DNA of 42,004 nucleotides from the NCBI RefSeq assembly GCF_029623395.1, contig NZ_JAPYKK010000038.1, positions 1 through 42,004 of the forward strand. Reading direction: 5' to 3'. Source of the DNA: Sphingomonas echinoides (lineage in GTDB: Bacteria > Pseudomonadota > Alphaproteobacteria > Sphingomonadales > Sphingomonadaceae). Below are positions 1 through 7,743 of the stretch, piece after piece. Within the stretch, counting starts at the first letter, position 1. Each line of letters opens with the position of its first letter. The notes under the pieces are model-generated. The model saw only the letters and a program-made list of their open reading frames with translations, did no database searches and was not told the origin of the DNA. Both the position numbers and the translations under genes were made by a program.

Positions 1-20
1 CTCCCCCGAGGGGGAGGGGC
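1..20. repeat. Partial arm of the CCCCTCCCC/GGGGAGGGG palindromic repeat
   Basis: The window opens inside one hairpin arm of the repeat family described at 18550, 23446 and 24994. CTCCCCC and GGGGGAG flank a CGA-type centre and are followed by GGGC-TTAA, matching the right end of the ileS copy. It lies 12 bp downstream of the dxs stop codon. Only one arm is visible; the rest lies outside the window. Confidence 0.7.
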
Positions 21-32
21 TTAAGGAAAATG

Positions 33-1958
33 TCAGGCCCGCGCGCCTTCGACCACGCCACCCGAATTGTGCCGCAGCGCCTTGAGCACCGTCTCGACGA
101 TCGCATCCGCATCCAGCCCCGCCTCGGCATATTGCGCCTCGGGCTTGTCCTGGTCCTGGAACGTATCGGGCAACCGCAGCGTGCGCAGCTTGAGCCCCGC
201 GTCGATCAACCCGGTGTCGCTCGCGAAGGTCAGCACATGCGCGCCAAGCCCGCCAATTGCGGATTCCTCGATCGTCACCGCGACTTCGTGGCTGGTCAGC
301 AGCTTGCGGATCAACTCCTCGTCGAGCGGCTTGGCAAAGCGCAGATCGGCGACCGTGGTCGACAACCCTTTGGCTTCCAGCGCATCCGCTGCCTTCAAGG
401 CCTCGCCGAGACGCGTCCCCAGGGCCATGATCGCGACCTTGTGCCCCTGACGAACGATCCGCCCCTTGCCGATCTCGAGCCGCTCGGCAACCTCGGGCAT
501 CGCGACACCGGTGCCGTTGCCACGCGGATAGCGCACCGCGATCGGCCCGCTGTCGTGCAAAGCCGCCGTGTGCGTCATGTGGACCAGCTCGGCTTCGTCC
601 GACGGCGCCATCACCACCATGTTGGGGAGCGTCGCGAGATAGGTCACGTCGAACGACCCGGCATGCGTTGCGCCGTCGGCACCGACCAGTCCGGCGCGGT
701 CGATCGCGAAACGGACCGGCAGGTTCTGGATGCAGACGTCGTGGACGACCTGATCGTAGGCGCGCTGGAGGAAGGTCGAATAGATCGCGCAGAACGGCCG
801 CATCCCCTGCGCGGCGAGGCCCGCGGCGAAGGTGACGGCATGCTGCTCGGCGATGCCGACGTCGAAGAAGCGGTCGGGATAGGTCTTGGAGAACCCGTCG
901 AGCCCGGTCCCCGACGGCATCGCCGCGGTGATCGCGCAGATCGTCGGGTCGCTGGCAGCTTCCTTGAGGAGCTGCGCACCGAACACGTTCTGGTACTGCG
1001 GCGGCCCCGGGGGTGCCTTGGTCTGGACGCCCGAGATCACGTCGAACTTCTGGACGCCGTGGTACTTGTCCGCCGCGGCCTCGGCCGGGGCATAGCCCTT
1101 GCCTTTCTTGGTCACGACATGGACGAGAATCGGGCCCTCTTCGGCATCGCGGACGTTCTCGAGCACCGGGATCAGCTGCTCGAGGTTATGCCCGTCGATC
1201 GGCCCGACATAATAGAAGCCGAGTTCCTCGAACAGCGTGCCGCCCATCGCGAGCCCGCGTGCGAATTCGTCGGCCTTGCTCAGCCCAGAGGCGAATGGGC
1301 GCGGCAGCTTCTTGGCAAGCTTCTTGGCGAGTTCGCGGAAGCCAAGGAATTCCCGGCTCGAGACGATTCGCGAGAGATAGGCCGACAGCCCGCCAACCGG
1401 CGGCGCGATCGACATGTCATTGTCGTTGAGGATCACGACCAGCCGGTTGCCCGCCTGCGCCGCATTGTTCATCGCTTCATACGCCATGCCCGCGGACATC
1501 GCGCCGTCGCCGATCACCGCGATCGCCTTGCCGGGCTTGTCCGCGATCTTGTTGGCGATCGCGAAGCCAAGCGACGCCGAGATCGAGGTCGAGCTGTGCG
1601 CCGCGCCGAACGGGTCATATTCGCTCTCGGACCGCTTGGTGAAGCCCGACAGCCCGCCGCCCATCCGCAGCGTGCGGATCCGGTCGCGCCGTCCGGTCAG
1701 GATCTTGTGCGGATAGCATTGGTGACCCACGTCCCACACCAGCCGGTCGCGCGGCGTATCGAACACATAGTGAATCGCGACGGTCAGCTCGACCACGCCG
1801 AGCCCCGAACCGAGGTGCCCCCCGGTCACACCGACAGCGGCAATCGTCTCCTGCCGCAGCTCGTCGGCAAGCGCGCGCAGCTCGGTCGCAGGGAGGGTCC
1901 GCAGATCCGCGGGAACATTGACCGTATCGAGTAACGGCGTCTTGAGAGCGTCAACCAT
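33..1958 (-). CDS. dxs: 1-deoxy-D-xylulose-5-phosphate synthase
   Basis: The 641-residue product condenses pyruvate and glyceraldehyde 3-phosphate to DXP using thiamine diphosphate, the first step of the non-mevalonate isoprenoid pathway, in the cytosol. The length is normal for the family. The N-terminal part carries DVGHQCYPHKILTGR and the ThDP/Mg-binding stretch GDGAMSAGMAYEAMN...NDNDMSI around residues 150-185. The central transketolase pyrimidine domain includes GIAEQHAV, and the C-terminal transketolase domain includes VRYPRGNGTG. The ATG at 1958 gives the normal N-terminus and no better start is seen. It is the last gene before the window edge; a repeat arm follows its stop. A long open frame on the other strand is a codon-bias shadow. 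Confidence 0.97.
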   Translation of the reverse strand: MVDALKTPLLDTVNVPADLRTLPATELRALADELRQETIAAVGVTGGHLGSGLGVVELTVAIHYVFDTPRDRLVWDVGHQCYPHKILTGRRDRIRTLRMGGGLSGFTKRSESEYDPFGAAHSSTSISASLGFAIANKIADKPGKAIAVIGDGAMSAGMAYEAMNNAAQAGNRLVVILNDNDMSIAPPVGGLSAYLSRIVSSREFLGFRELAKKLAKKLPRPFASGLSKADEFARGLAMGGTLFEELGFYYVGPIDGHNLEQLIPVLENVRDAEEGPILVHVVTKKGKGYAPAEAAADKYHGVQKFDVISGVQTKAPPGPPQYQNVFGAQLLKEAASDPTICAITAAMPSGTGLDGFSKTYPDRFFDVGIAEQHAVTFAAGLAAQGMRPFCAIYSTFLQRAYDQVVHDVCIQNLPVRFAIDRAGLVGADGATHAGSFDVTYLATLPNMVVMAPSDEAELVHMTHTAALHDSGPIAVRYPRGNGTGVAMPEVAERLEIGKGRIVRQGHKVAIMALGTRLGEALKAADALEAKGLSTTVADLRFAKPLDEELIRKLLTSHEVAVTIEESAIGGLGAHVLTFASDTGLIDAGLKLRTLRLPDTFQDQDKPEAQYAEAGLDADAIVETVLKALRHNSGGVVEGARA

Positions 1959-2065
1959 CGGGCCTGTTTAGCGCCGCTGTGTCACGCTGTCGATTGCTGC
2001 AAGTTGCTTCTGTTACGATACGACATTTTCTTGACGAAGCCGGGCCAGGCGACCGCGGCTGGAGA

Positions 2066-2542
2066 TCACGCCGCCTTGGCACTCGCCGCGCACGCCGCGC
2101 ATTTGCCGCGGACTTCGATCACCGGGCGCTCCGGCGCGAAACCGGCGGCGACCGCGGCGGAGCGCACGCCCTTGGTCAGCCGGTCGTCGTCCAGATGGAC
2201 GATCTGCCCGCAGGCGTCGCACACCAGGAAGATACAGTCGTGCAGGCAATCGGGATGCGCATTGGCGATGTAGGCGTTCGAACTTTCCACCCGCCGCGCC
2301 AGATTCGCGGTCACGAACAGGTCGAGGATCCGGTACACACTGTTCGCCGCGACCCGGCGCCCCTCGGTCTTCGAGACAGCTTCGGCAATGTCATAGGCCG
2401 ATGCGGGCTTGTCGAACCCAGCGAGCGCGCGGAAGATGTTGGCACGCATCGCGGTCCACTGCTCGCCCGATCGCTCAAGGGTCGCCTGGGCCGCGAGCGC
2501 CAGATCGGCGTCCTGCGGTTCGTAATGTCGGTGCGTGGCCAT
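2066..2542 (-). CDS. zur: Fur-family regulator, Zur-like
   Basis: This is a 158-residue metal-responsive repressor of the Fur superfamily. The N-terminal winged-helix part contains the family pattern PASAYDIAEAVSK...SVYRILDLF. The C-terminal dimerisation/metal domain has HDCIFLVCDACGQIVHLDD and ends with a second Cys pair (CAAC), the usual structural zinc site; this composition points to Zur rather than Fur. The open frame extends 15 codons upstream, but the ATG at 2542 gives the typical N-terminus MATHRHYEPQD and is preceded by a GGGAGGGA stretch. It lies 52 bp downstream of, and in the same orientation as, the MerC-domain gene. A Zur-box-like site sits upstream of that pair, suggesting autoregulated co-transcription. 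The family is firm; zinc specificity is inferred. Confidence 0.88.
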   Translation of the reverse strand: MATHRHYEPQDADLALAAQATLERSGEQWTAMRANIFRALAGFDKPASAYDIAEAVSKTEGRRVAANSVYRILDLFVTANLARRVESSNAYIANAHPDCLHDCIFLVCDACGQIVHLDDDRLTKGVRSAAVAAGFAPERPVIEVRGKCAACAASAKAA

Positions 2543-2594
2543 CGCCAAGAGATAGTCCCTCCCCGCCCGCGCCGCAACGTCCGGCACGGTACGC

Positions 2595-2999
2595 TCAATA
2601 GGCCGCGCGACGGTTGAGATCGTGGCCGAGCGCCAGCGTCGCCACGCCGATCAGCGTCCACACGGTTTCCATCCCGTTGCCGTCATGCGGCAGCGAGATC
2701 GCCCCCGCCATCATCCCCAGCCCGGCCGCACCGACGACCGCGGGCATCATATAGCCGTGCAGGAAGATCCCACGCCCGAGCGCGAGCACGCCAAAGCCGA
2801 TCGCGATCGTCAGCCCGATCTCGTGGAACAGCGGGTTCAGCAGCAGTCCGCCCGCCGATGCGGCGATCGCAAGAAAGACCGAACTCGCAATACAATGCAC
2901 CACGCACAGCCCGGACAGCCCGATCGCCATATTGTCGAATCGCTGTTCGATCCACCGAAGGGCGGGAGAGGAGGCGAGCGCCGTCATACGGCGGCCCAT
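2595..2999 (-). CDS. MerC-domain small membrane protein
   Basis: The 134-residue protein has about four hydrophobic segments and an early Cys pair in GLSGLCVVHC, the metal-binding signature of MerC-domain transporters, followed by IASSVFLAIAASAGG and a C-terminal LGHDLNRR. Classic MerC carries mercuric ions across the inner membrane, but no merA, merP, merT or merR is nearby. Chromosomal MerC-domain proteins next to Zur more likely take part in zinc or other soft-metal handling. The start is ATG 2999 or, four codons later, ATG 2987; neither has a strong ribosome site. It is upstream of and co-oriented with zur and divergent from ctaA. Family good, substrate unknown. Confidence 0.85.
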   Translation of the reverse strand: MGRRMTALASSPALRWIEQRFDNMAIGLSGLCVVHCIASSVFLAIAASAGGLLLNPLFHEIGLTIAIGFGVLALGRGIFLHGYMMPAVVGAAGLGMMAGAISLPHDGNGMETVWTLIGVATLALGHDLNRRAAY

Positions 3000-3013
3000 A
3001 TGGCATAGCCGGC

Positions 3014-3031
3014 GCCAAGTTACAACATATC
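3014..3031 (-). promoter_or_regulatory. Candidate Zur box upstream of the MerC-domain/zur pair
   Basis: On the minus strand the site reads GATATGTTGTAACTTGGC, starting 15 bp upstream of ATG 2999. Its first 13 bases differ at one position from GATATGTTATAAC, the left part of the palindromic operator described for alphaproteobacterial Zur; the right half is degenerate. The location fits autoregulation by the Zur encoded two genes downstream. Inference from one site only. Confidence 0.5.
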
Positions 3032-3105
3032 ATCACGGGTCTTTTGCAACCGGACACGCGCAATCGACAATCGACGCAGGGCGCGTTGCGGCGTAGGGTG
3101 CCGCC

Positions 3106-4143
3106 ATGCTCCAAGCATCCTCGCTTCCATCGCGGGTCCGCCCCCGCACCCTGTCGCTCTGGCTGTTCTTCGCTGCCGCTCTGGTCGTGGCGATGGTGGT
3201 GATCGGCGGGATCACCCGGCTGACCGAATCGGGCCTGTCGATCACGCAGTGGAAACCGATCAGCGGGATCGTCCCACCGATCACCGCCGCGCAATGGGAT
3301 GCGGAGTTCGCCAATTACAAACGGATCCCGGAATATCAGCAGCTCAACCGCGGCATGACGATGGCCGGGTTTCAGGCGATCTTCTTCTGGGAATATGTCC
3401 ATCGGCTGCTCGGGCGCGTGGTCGGCCTCGTCTACCTCCTGCCGTTCCTCTATTTCTGGGCGCGCGGACGCCTGCCGCGCGGCTATGCGCCGCGGCTCGG
3501 CGCGCTCGTCGCACTGATCGTGCTGCAAGGCGCGATCGGCTGGTGGATGGTGTCATCGGGCCTGACCAAGCGCACCGACGTCAGCCATATCCGCCTCGCG
3601 ATCCACCTCGTCACGGCGCTGACGTTGCTCGGCGGCACGGTGTGGACCGCGCTAGACCTGCGCGATCTCGCCGCGACACGACTGGCCCGTGCAGCCCGGA
3701 TGCGCGCCTTTGCCGCGGCGGCGCTGATCCTGTTGTTCGCGCAGATCCTGTTCGGGGCGTTCACCGCGGGGCTCGACGCGGGCTATGCCTTCTCCAGCTG
3801 GCCGCTGATGGGGGACGAAATCTTCCCCGCCGCGACGCCGATGACCGATCCGATGTGGCGCAACGTGATCGACAATCCGATCGTCGTGCAGTTCATCCAT
3901 CGCTGGCTCGCCTTTGCCGCCGCTGCCGGAATCGTCGTGCTCGGTTGGCGCGCGATCCGCGCGGGCGCGCCGAAAACCGGGACAATCGCCATCGCGCTCG
4001 TTGCGGTGCAGATCCTGCTCGGCATCGCCACGCTGCTCAGCGGCGTCGAGATCGTCGTCGCAGTGGCGCATCAGGCGAATGCTGCCCTGCTGCTGATCGC
4101 GACGGTCGCAGCGGCGCATGCCGTCGGGCGGCGCACGATCTGA
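3106..4143 (+). CDS. ctaA: Heme A synthase (COX15/CtaA family)
   Basis: This 345-residue integral membrane protein oxidises heme O to heme A for aa3-type cytochrome oxidases. About eight hydrophobic segments are visible. The first helix ends in the family motif GGITRLTESGLSITQWKPI. Conserved histidines occur in FWEYVHRLLGR, DVSHIRLAIHLV, QFIHRWLAF and AVAHQANAAL, the expected heme-ligand positions. The PMTDPMWRNVIDNP loop is typical of the long alphaproteobacterial (type 2) form. The ATG at 3106 is preceded by TAGGGTG. It stands alone between the divergent MerC gene and the rplM operon, with no other cta genes in the window. Confidence 0.95.
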   Translation: MLQASSLPSRVRPRTLSLWLFFAAALVVAMVVIGGITRLTESGLSITQWKPISGIVPPITAAQWDAEFANYKRIPEYQQLNRGMTMAGFQAIFFWEYVHRLLGRVVGLVYLLPFLYFWARGRLPRGYAPRLGALVALIVLQGAIGWWMVSSGLTKRTDVSHIRLAIHLVTALTLLGGTVWTALDLRDLAATRLARAARMRAFAAAALILLFAQILFGAFTAGLDAGYAFSSWPLMGDEIFPAATPMTDPMWRNVIDNPIVVQFIHRWLAFAAAAGIVVLGWRAIRAGAPKTGTIAIALVAVQILLGIATLLSGVEIVVAVAHQANAALLLIATVAAAHAVGRRTI

Positions 4144-4206
4144 CGTCATCGCCCCGACGTCATCGCTGCCGGTATCCCGATACCTGTCGGGAGACCCGCC
4201 GAAACC

Positions 4207-4235
4207 TTGACTTTCTGGCGCAGTCCCAGCATTAG
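4207..4235 (+). promoter_or_regulatory. Candidate promoter of rplM-rpsI
   Basis: TTGACT (4207-4212) and CATTAG (4230-4235) are separated by exactly 17 bp and lie about 65 bp upstream of the rplM start. The -35 matches the sigma-70 consensus well; the -10 is weak. A leader hairpin follows at 4246-4269. Pattern-based only. Confidence 0.4.
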
Positions 4236-4245
4236 CGGCACCAAC

Positions 4246-4269
4246 GATGCCGTCCCCCGGGGCGGCATC
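4246..4269 (+). other. Hairpin in the rplM 5' leader
   Basis: GATGCCG (4246-4252) pairs perfectly with CGGCATC (4263-4269), and the inner CCC/GGG bases extend the stem around a very short loop. It lies between the candidate promoter and ATG 4302, so it would be in the transcript leader. No U-run follows, so it is not a normal terminator. It could be an L13/S9 autoregulatory element or just a stable GC stem. Confidence 0.4.
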
Positions 4270-4301
4270 CGTCATTTTAGCTATGTAAGGTCACAAGCCC
4301 C

Positions 4302-4781
4302 ATGAAGGCGCTGATGAAGACCACCAAGCCGGCATTGCCGTATGAGGTGGAGAAGAAATGGATCATCGTCGATGCCGATGGTCTGGTCGTTGGCCGCATG
4401 GCCTCGATCATCGCGAACATCCTGCGCGGCAAGCACAAGCCGAGCTTCACGCCCCACGTCGATTGCGGTGACAATGTCATCATCATCAACGCGGACAAGG
4501 TGCGGTTCACGGGCAACAAGCTCAAGGACAAGGTCTATTACAAGCACACCGGTTATGCCGGCGGCATCAAGGGAATCACCGCGGGCAAGGTGCTCGAAGG
4601 TCGTTTCCCCGAGCGCGTGATTGAAAAGGCCATCGAGCGGATGATTCCGCGCGGCCCGCTCGGCCGTCAGCAGATGCGCAACCTGCGCGTCTTCGCCGGA
4701 ACGGAACACCCGCATGAGGCGCAGAACCCCGAGGTTCTCGACATCGCCAGCATGAACCGCAAGAACAAGGTGGGCGCATAA
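4302..4781 (+). CDS. rplM: 50S ribosomal protein L13
   Basis: L13 is an early-assembly protein of the large subunit. The product has 159 residues against about 142 in E. coli; the extra length is mainly a short N-terminal lead. Family sequences are clear: WIIVDADGLVVGRMAS, LRGKHKPSFTPHVDCGDNV, FTGNKLKDKVYYKHTGY, and the C-terminal MIPRGPLGRQQMRNLRVFAGTEHPHEAQ. Two starts are possible: ATG 4302 (TAAGGT about 10 nt upstream) or ATG 4314 (GAAGG just upstream). It forms the conserved rplM-rpsI operon; its TAA stop and the rpsI ATG share one base (TAATG), implying translational coupling. Confidence 0.98.
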   Translation: MKALMKTTKPALPYEVEKKWIIVDADGLVVGRMASIIANILRGKHKPSFTPHVDCGDNVIIINADKVRFTGNKLKDKVYYKHTGYAGGIKGITAGKVLEGRFPERVIEKAIERMIPRGPLGRQQMRNLRVFAGTEHPHEAQNPEVLDIASMNRKNKVGA

Positions 4782-5344
4782 TGTCCGACAACCGCCAGTC
4801 GCTGGCTGATCTCGCCGCTCTGACCAACACCCCCGCGCCTGCTGCCGCTCCGGCTGCAGCGACCCAGTCCGACGCCAAGGCCGAGGATTACATGGCCGGC
4901 AAGATCAAGGAGCCAGCCGCTCCGACGATGCCGCTCCGGGAGCAGATCCTCGACCAGTACGGCCGCGCCTATGCGACCGGTCGTCGTAAGGACGCGGTTG
5001 CACGCGTCTGGATCAAGCCCGGCTCGGGCAAGATCACGATCAACGGTCGTGACCAGGAAGTGTATTTCGCACGTCCGACGCTGCGTCTCGTCATCAACCA
5101 GGTGTTCGGCGTGACCGAGCGCGAGGGTGCGTATGACGTCGTCTGCACCGTCAAGGGTGGTGGCCTTTCGGGCCAGGCCGGCGCGGTCAAGCATGGCATC
5201 AGCCAGGCACTGACCAAGTTCGAGCCGATCCTGCGCGCGCCCGTCAAGGCGGCAGGCTTCCTGACGCGCGATAGCCGTACCGTCGAGCGTAAGAAGTATG
5301 GCCGTGCGAAGGCACGTCGTAGCTTCCAGTTCTCGAAGCGCTAA
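4781..5344 (+). CDS. rpsI: 30S ribosomal protein S9 with N-terminal extension
   Basis: S9 is a small-subunit protein whose C-terminal tail reaches the P-site tRNA. The 187-residue product is longer than the usual ~130. The canonical core begins near residue 64 with YATGRRKDAVARVWIKPG and ends in the basic tail RKKYGRAKARRSFQFSKR. The extension is Ala/Pro-rich followed by a more conserved-looking LREQILDQYGRAY. Similar extensions are known in sphingomonads. Translation is probably coupled to rplM through TAATG. A strong terminator follows 27 bp after the stop. Confidence 0.97.
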   Translation: MSDNRQSLADLAALTNTPAPAAAPAAATQSDAKAEDYMAGKIKEPAAPTMPLREQILDQYGRAYATGRRKDAVARVWIKPGSGKITINGRDQEVYFARPTLRLVINQVFGVTEREGAYDVVCTVKGGGLSGQAGAVKHGISQALTKFEPILRAPVKAAGFLTRDSRTVERKKYGRAKARRSFQFSKR

Positions 5345-5371
5345 GCTTCCCGAACCTCGGTGCTTACGAAG

Positions 5372-5399
5372 GGGCGGTCCGGCAACGGGCCGCCCTTTT
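5372..5399 (+). terminator. Rho-independent terminator of rplM-rpsI
   Basis: GGGCGGTCC (5372-5380) pairs with GGGCCGCCC (5387-5395) as a 9-bp stem with one wobble pair and a 6-nt loop, followed by TTTT. It lies 27 bp after the rpsI stop. Confidence 0.9.
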
Positions 5400-5517
5400 G
5401 GCGTTTGGTGCAATCGCGCGTACACGATCATTCCTATTGATGAGCGCGGGTGCTTGAAGCGCTCCACTGTCCGGTCGAAAGCCGGAAAATACCCAAGGTG
5501 AACGGCCGCCATGCCAG

Positions 5518-5587
5518 CCGTTCGTTTCGAGCCTCGTCAAGAATTCCAGCACGACGCTGGTTTCTGGACTAGGCTCGAAACGAACGG
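5518..5587. repeat. Long-range inverted repeat, CCGTTCGTTTCGAGC family
   Basis: A perfect 16-bp inverted repeat has its left arm at 5518-5533 and right arm at 5572-5587, with a 38-bp centre holding a small CCAGC/GCTGG hairpin. A second member lies at 11351-11426. It sits in the gap between the rpsI terminator and the histidine kinase gene. It is an intergenic palindromic element with no coding capacity. Confidence 0.85.
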
Positions 5588-5626
5588 TGAGGATTGGTGC
5601 CATTCCCTCACCACAGGACACGACCA

Positions 5627-6901
5627 GTGACTGACGACCCCACCCCGCCCGCAACGACGCAGACCGCCCTGATGGCCGGCGCCTCCGACGACGTCGTCGA
5701 GGCAGCGCAGGGCACGTCCAACGAACCGACCTCCTTCGCCGAAGCGATCGAGCAGGTCGGCGCCGGATCGTTGCTCGGGTATCGGCTGCAGCAACAGGCG
5801 ATCCTGTCCGACTTCGGACTGTTCGCCTTGCAGTGTCGCGACAATGATGCCCTGCTCGCCAAGGCTGCCGAGATGGCTGCGGACGGCATGCGGACCGGGC
5901 TGTGCAAAATTCTCGAATATCGCCCCGAACCGCGCGACCTGCTGTTCCGCGCCGGCGTCGGCTGGAAGGCCGGCGTGATCGGCAATGCCAGCCTTGCGGC
6001 GGACGACAAATCGCCCGCGGGCTTCGCCTTCCAGAACGGGACTCCGGTCATCTCCAACCATCTGGAGGGCGAGGATCGCTTCCGCACCCCGCAGATCATG
6101 GTCGAGCACGGCGTGCGGCGGGCGATCAACGTGCTGATATCGACCACGACCGGCGCATGGGGCGTGCTCGAGGTCGACAGCCCGAGCGCGGGCCAGTTCG
6201 AAGCGGCGGACATCGCGTTCCTCCAGGGATTCGCCAATTTGCTCGGCGTCGCGATGGAGCGGCAGGACGGCGAACGCCGCCTGGCCGAGGCGCTCGATTT
6301 CCAGAAGGTGCTCGTCCAGGAGGCGAGCCATCGCGTCAAGAACAGCCTGACGATGCTGTCGAGCATCCTCCACCTGCAATCGCGCAGCAACCCGCTGCCG
6401 GAAGTGTCGAGCGCGCTCAACGAAGCGTCGGGCCACGTCATCGCGATCGCGCGGACGCACGACCAATTGTGGCGCCAGGGCACTGGTCGGGTCGAGATGC
6501 TCGCATTGCTCGACGATCTCTGCACGAGTCTGGCGGGACAATTGCCGAGCCTGACGCTCGATTGCACGTCCGACGCAATTTCGATCGACGCGGATCAGGC
6601 GGTGGCGGTCGGGCTGCTGATCACCGAACTCGTCACCAATGCAGCCAAGCATGCGTATGGCGCGGATGGCGGCAAGGTCTCGGTCTCGGCGACCGTTAAG
6701 GGCGATTCGGTGTGCCTGACGGTGCGCGATTACGGCGCAGGGCTCCCCCCGACATTCGATCTGGGGAAGGGGTCATCGACCAGCCTCGGCCTGCAATTGA
6801 TCCGCACACTGGCGCGCAGCCTGAATGGCAGCGTGGATGCGAAATCGGACGGCGGCGCACATTTCATCGTCACCTTCCCGGCTGAGGTGCGGAAGGACTG
6901 A
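5627..6901 (+). CDS. GAF-domain sensor histidine kinase, HisKA_2 type
   Basis: This is a 424-residue cytosolic kinase with no membrane segment. A GAF-like sensory domain covers about residues 45-205. The phosphoacceptor region reads EASHRVKNSLTMLSSILHLQ, the HisKA_2 form with His within HRVKN. The ATPase domain has an N box (TELVTNAAKHAYG), DYGAGLPP, and STSLGLQLIRTLA near the C-terminus. The open frame begins at TTG 5594, but GTG 5627, preceded by CAGGAC at good spacing, gives the more natural N-terminus MTDDPTPP. No response regulator is adjacent, so it is an orphan. Kinases of this class in alphaproteobacteria often feed the PhyR general stress response; that link is inference. Confidence 0.9.
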   Translation: MTDDPTPPATTQTALMAGASDDVVEAAQGTSNEPTSFAEAIEQVGAGSLLGYRLQQQAILSDFGLFALQCRDNDALLAKAAEMAADGMRTGLCKILEYRPEPRDLLFRAGVGWKAGVIGNASLAADDKSPAGFAFQNGTPVISNHLEGEDRFRTPQIMVEHGVRRAINVLISTTTGAWGVLEVDSPSAGQFEAADIAFLQGFANLLGVAMERQDGERRLAEALDFQKVLVQEASHRVKNSLTMLSSILHLQSRSNPLPEVSSALNEASGHVIAIARTHDQLWRQGTGRVEMLALLDDLCTSLAGQLPSLTLDCTSDAISIDADQAVAVGLLITELVTNAAKHAYGADGGKVSVSATVKGDSVCLTVRDYGAGLPPTFDLGKGSSTSLGLQLIRTLARSLNGSVDAKSDGGAHFIVTFPAEVRKD

Positions 6902-6966
6902 GGACAGCCATTGCGACCGACGTCCTTCACGCCCCATCCGTTTCGGCCGCTCCCCGGTACGTCCCG

Positions 6967-7731
6967 CTAGACCCGCTCGCGCGCGAGCACTGCGTCCGGC
7001 TGCGGTGACATCGTCCGGCACACCACGTCGAACCGCCCGTCCGCGATGCGGATCTCGTTGAACGACGGCGGGGTGGTGCGCGTCCGTTCGGACAGCGTCC
7101 CCGCGCCGATCATCCGCACCACCTGTCCGTCGACCTCCCGCGCCATGTCGAACGGGTCGTGGACGTGGCCCGTCAGCACCGCATCCGCCCCCGCCGCCGC
7201 CAGCGCGTCGAGCGCCCCTGCGCCCCCGCGTGTGTTGGCCGAGGCGTGCGTGTTGGCGTCGATCAACGGGTGATGCGCCGCGATGAAGATCAGCCGATCG
7301 TTCGGCACCGCCGCGATCAGGTCGAGCGTGCGGCGGAGCGCGCCCCGACTGACGTAGCCCTTTGACCAGTTGAGCCGCCACTGCGCCCGCGCGGTCGTCA
7401 CCAGCGGCACGATCGCGACGCCCGGCAAGTCGATCGGTCGCTCGACCATCCGCTCGACCTTGCCCATCCGGCGATAGGGGCGGAAGAAGCGGTCGAACAA
7501 GTTCCAATACGGCAGGTCATGGTTGCCGACCTCGACCGTGACCGGCACCGGCAAGCGCTGGAGCCAGTGCAGCCCGGCGTCGAACTCCCGTCGCCGCGCA
7601 CGCATCGTCAGGTCGCCGGTCATCACCACCGCATCGGGGCGCTCGGCATGGACCAGCGCATCGAACCACGCGACCGCGGCGGTATCCTCGCGCCCGAAGT
7701 GGACGTCGCTGACGTGAAACAGACGGATCAT
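6967..7731 (-). CDS. Calcineurin-like metallophosphoesterase
   Basis: The 254-residue protein shows all dimetal phosphoesterase motifs in order: SDVHFG near the N-terminus, VMTGDLT, VEVGNHD, AAHHPL and the terminal GHVHDPF. It resembles CpdA-type phosphodiesterases, but cyclic-nucleotide specificity cannot be read from sequence. GTG 7740 is possible, but ATG 7731 is preferred because AAGGGG lies 8 nt upstream. That ribosome site overlaps the TAA stop of the lipid kinase gene, so the two genes are almost certainly translated from one message. No signal peptide is seen. Confidence 0.9.
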   Translation of the reverse strand: MIRLFHVSDVHFGREDTAAVAWFDALVHAERPDAVVMTGDLTMRARRREFDAGLHWLQRLPVPVTVEVGNHDLPYWNLFDRFFRPYRRMGKVERMVERPIDLPGVAIVPLVTTARAQWRLNWSKGYVSRGALRRTLDLIAAVPNDRLIFIAAHHPLIDANTHASANTRGGAGALDALAAAGADAVLTGHVHDPFDMAREVDGQVVRMIGAGTLSERTRTTPPSFNEIRIADGRFDVVCRTMSPQPDAVLARERV

Positions 7732-7743
7732 CGCGGACACCCC

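Noticed and set aside
30..1934. 634-codon open frame antisense to dxs
   Set aside because: It mirrors dxs almost completely, has no recognisable domain, is Arg/His-rich, and is explained by GC-rich codon bias in the opposite strand.
2595..2999. Mercury resistance operon
   Set aside because: Only a MerC-domain protein is present; merA, merP, merT and merR are absent and the neighbouring regulator is of the Fur/Zur family, not MerR.
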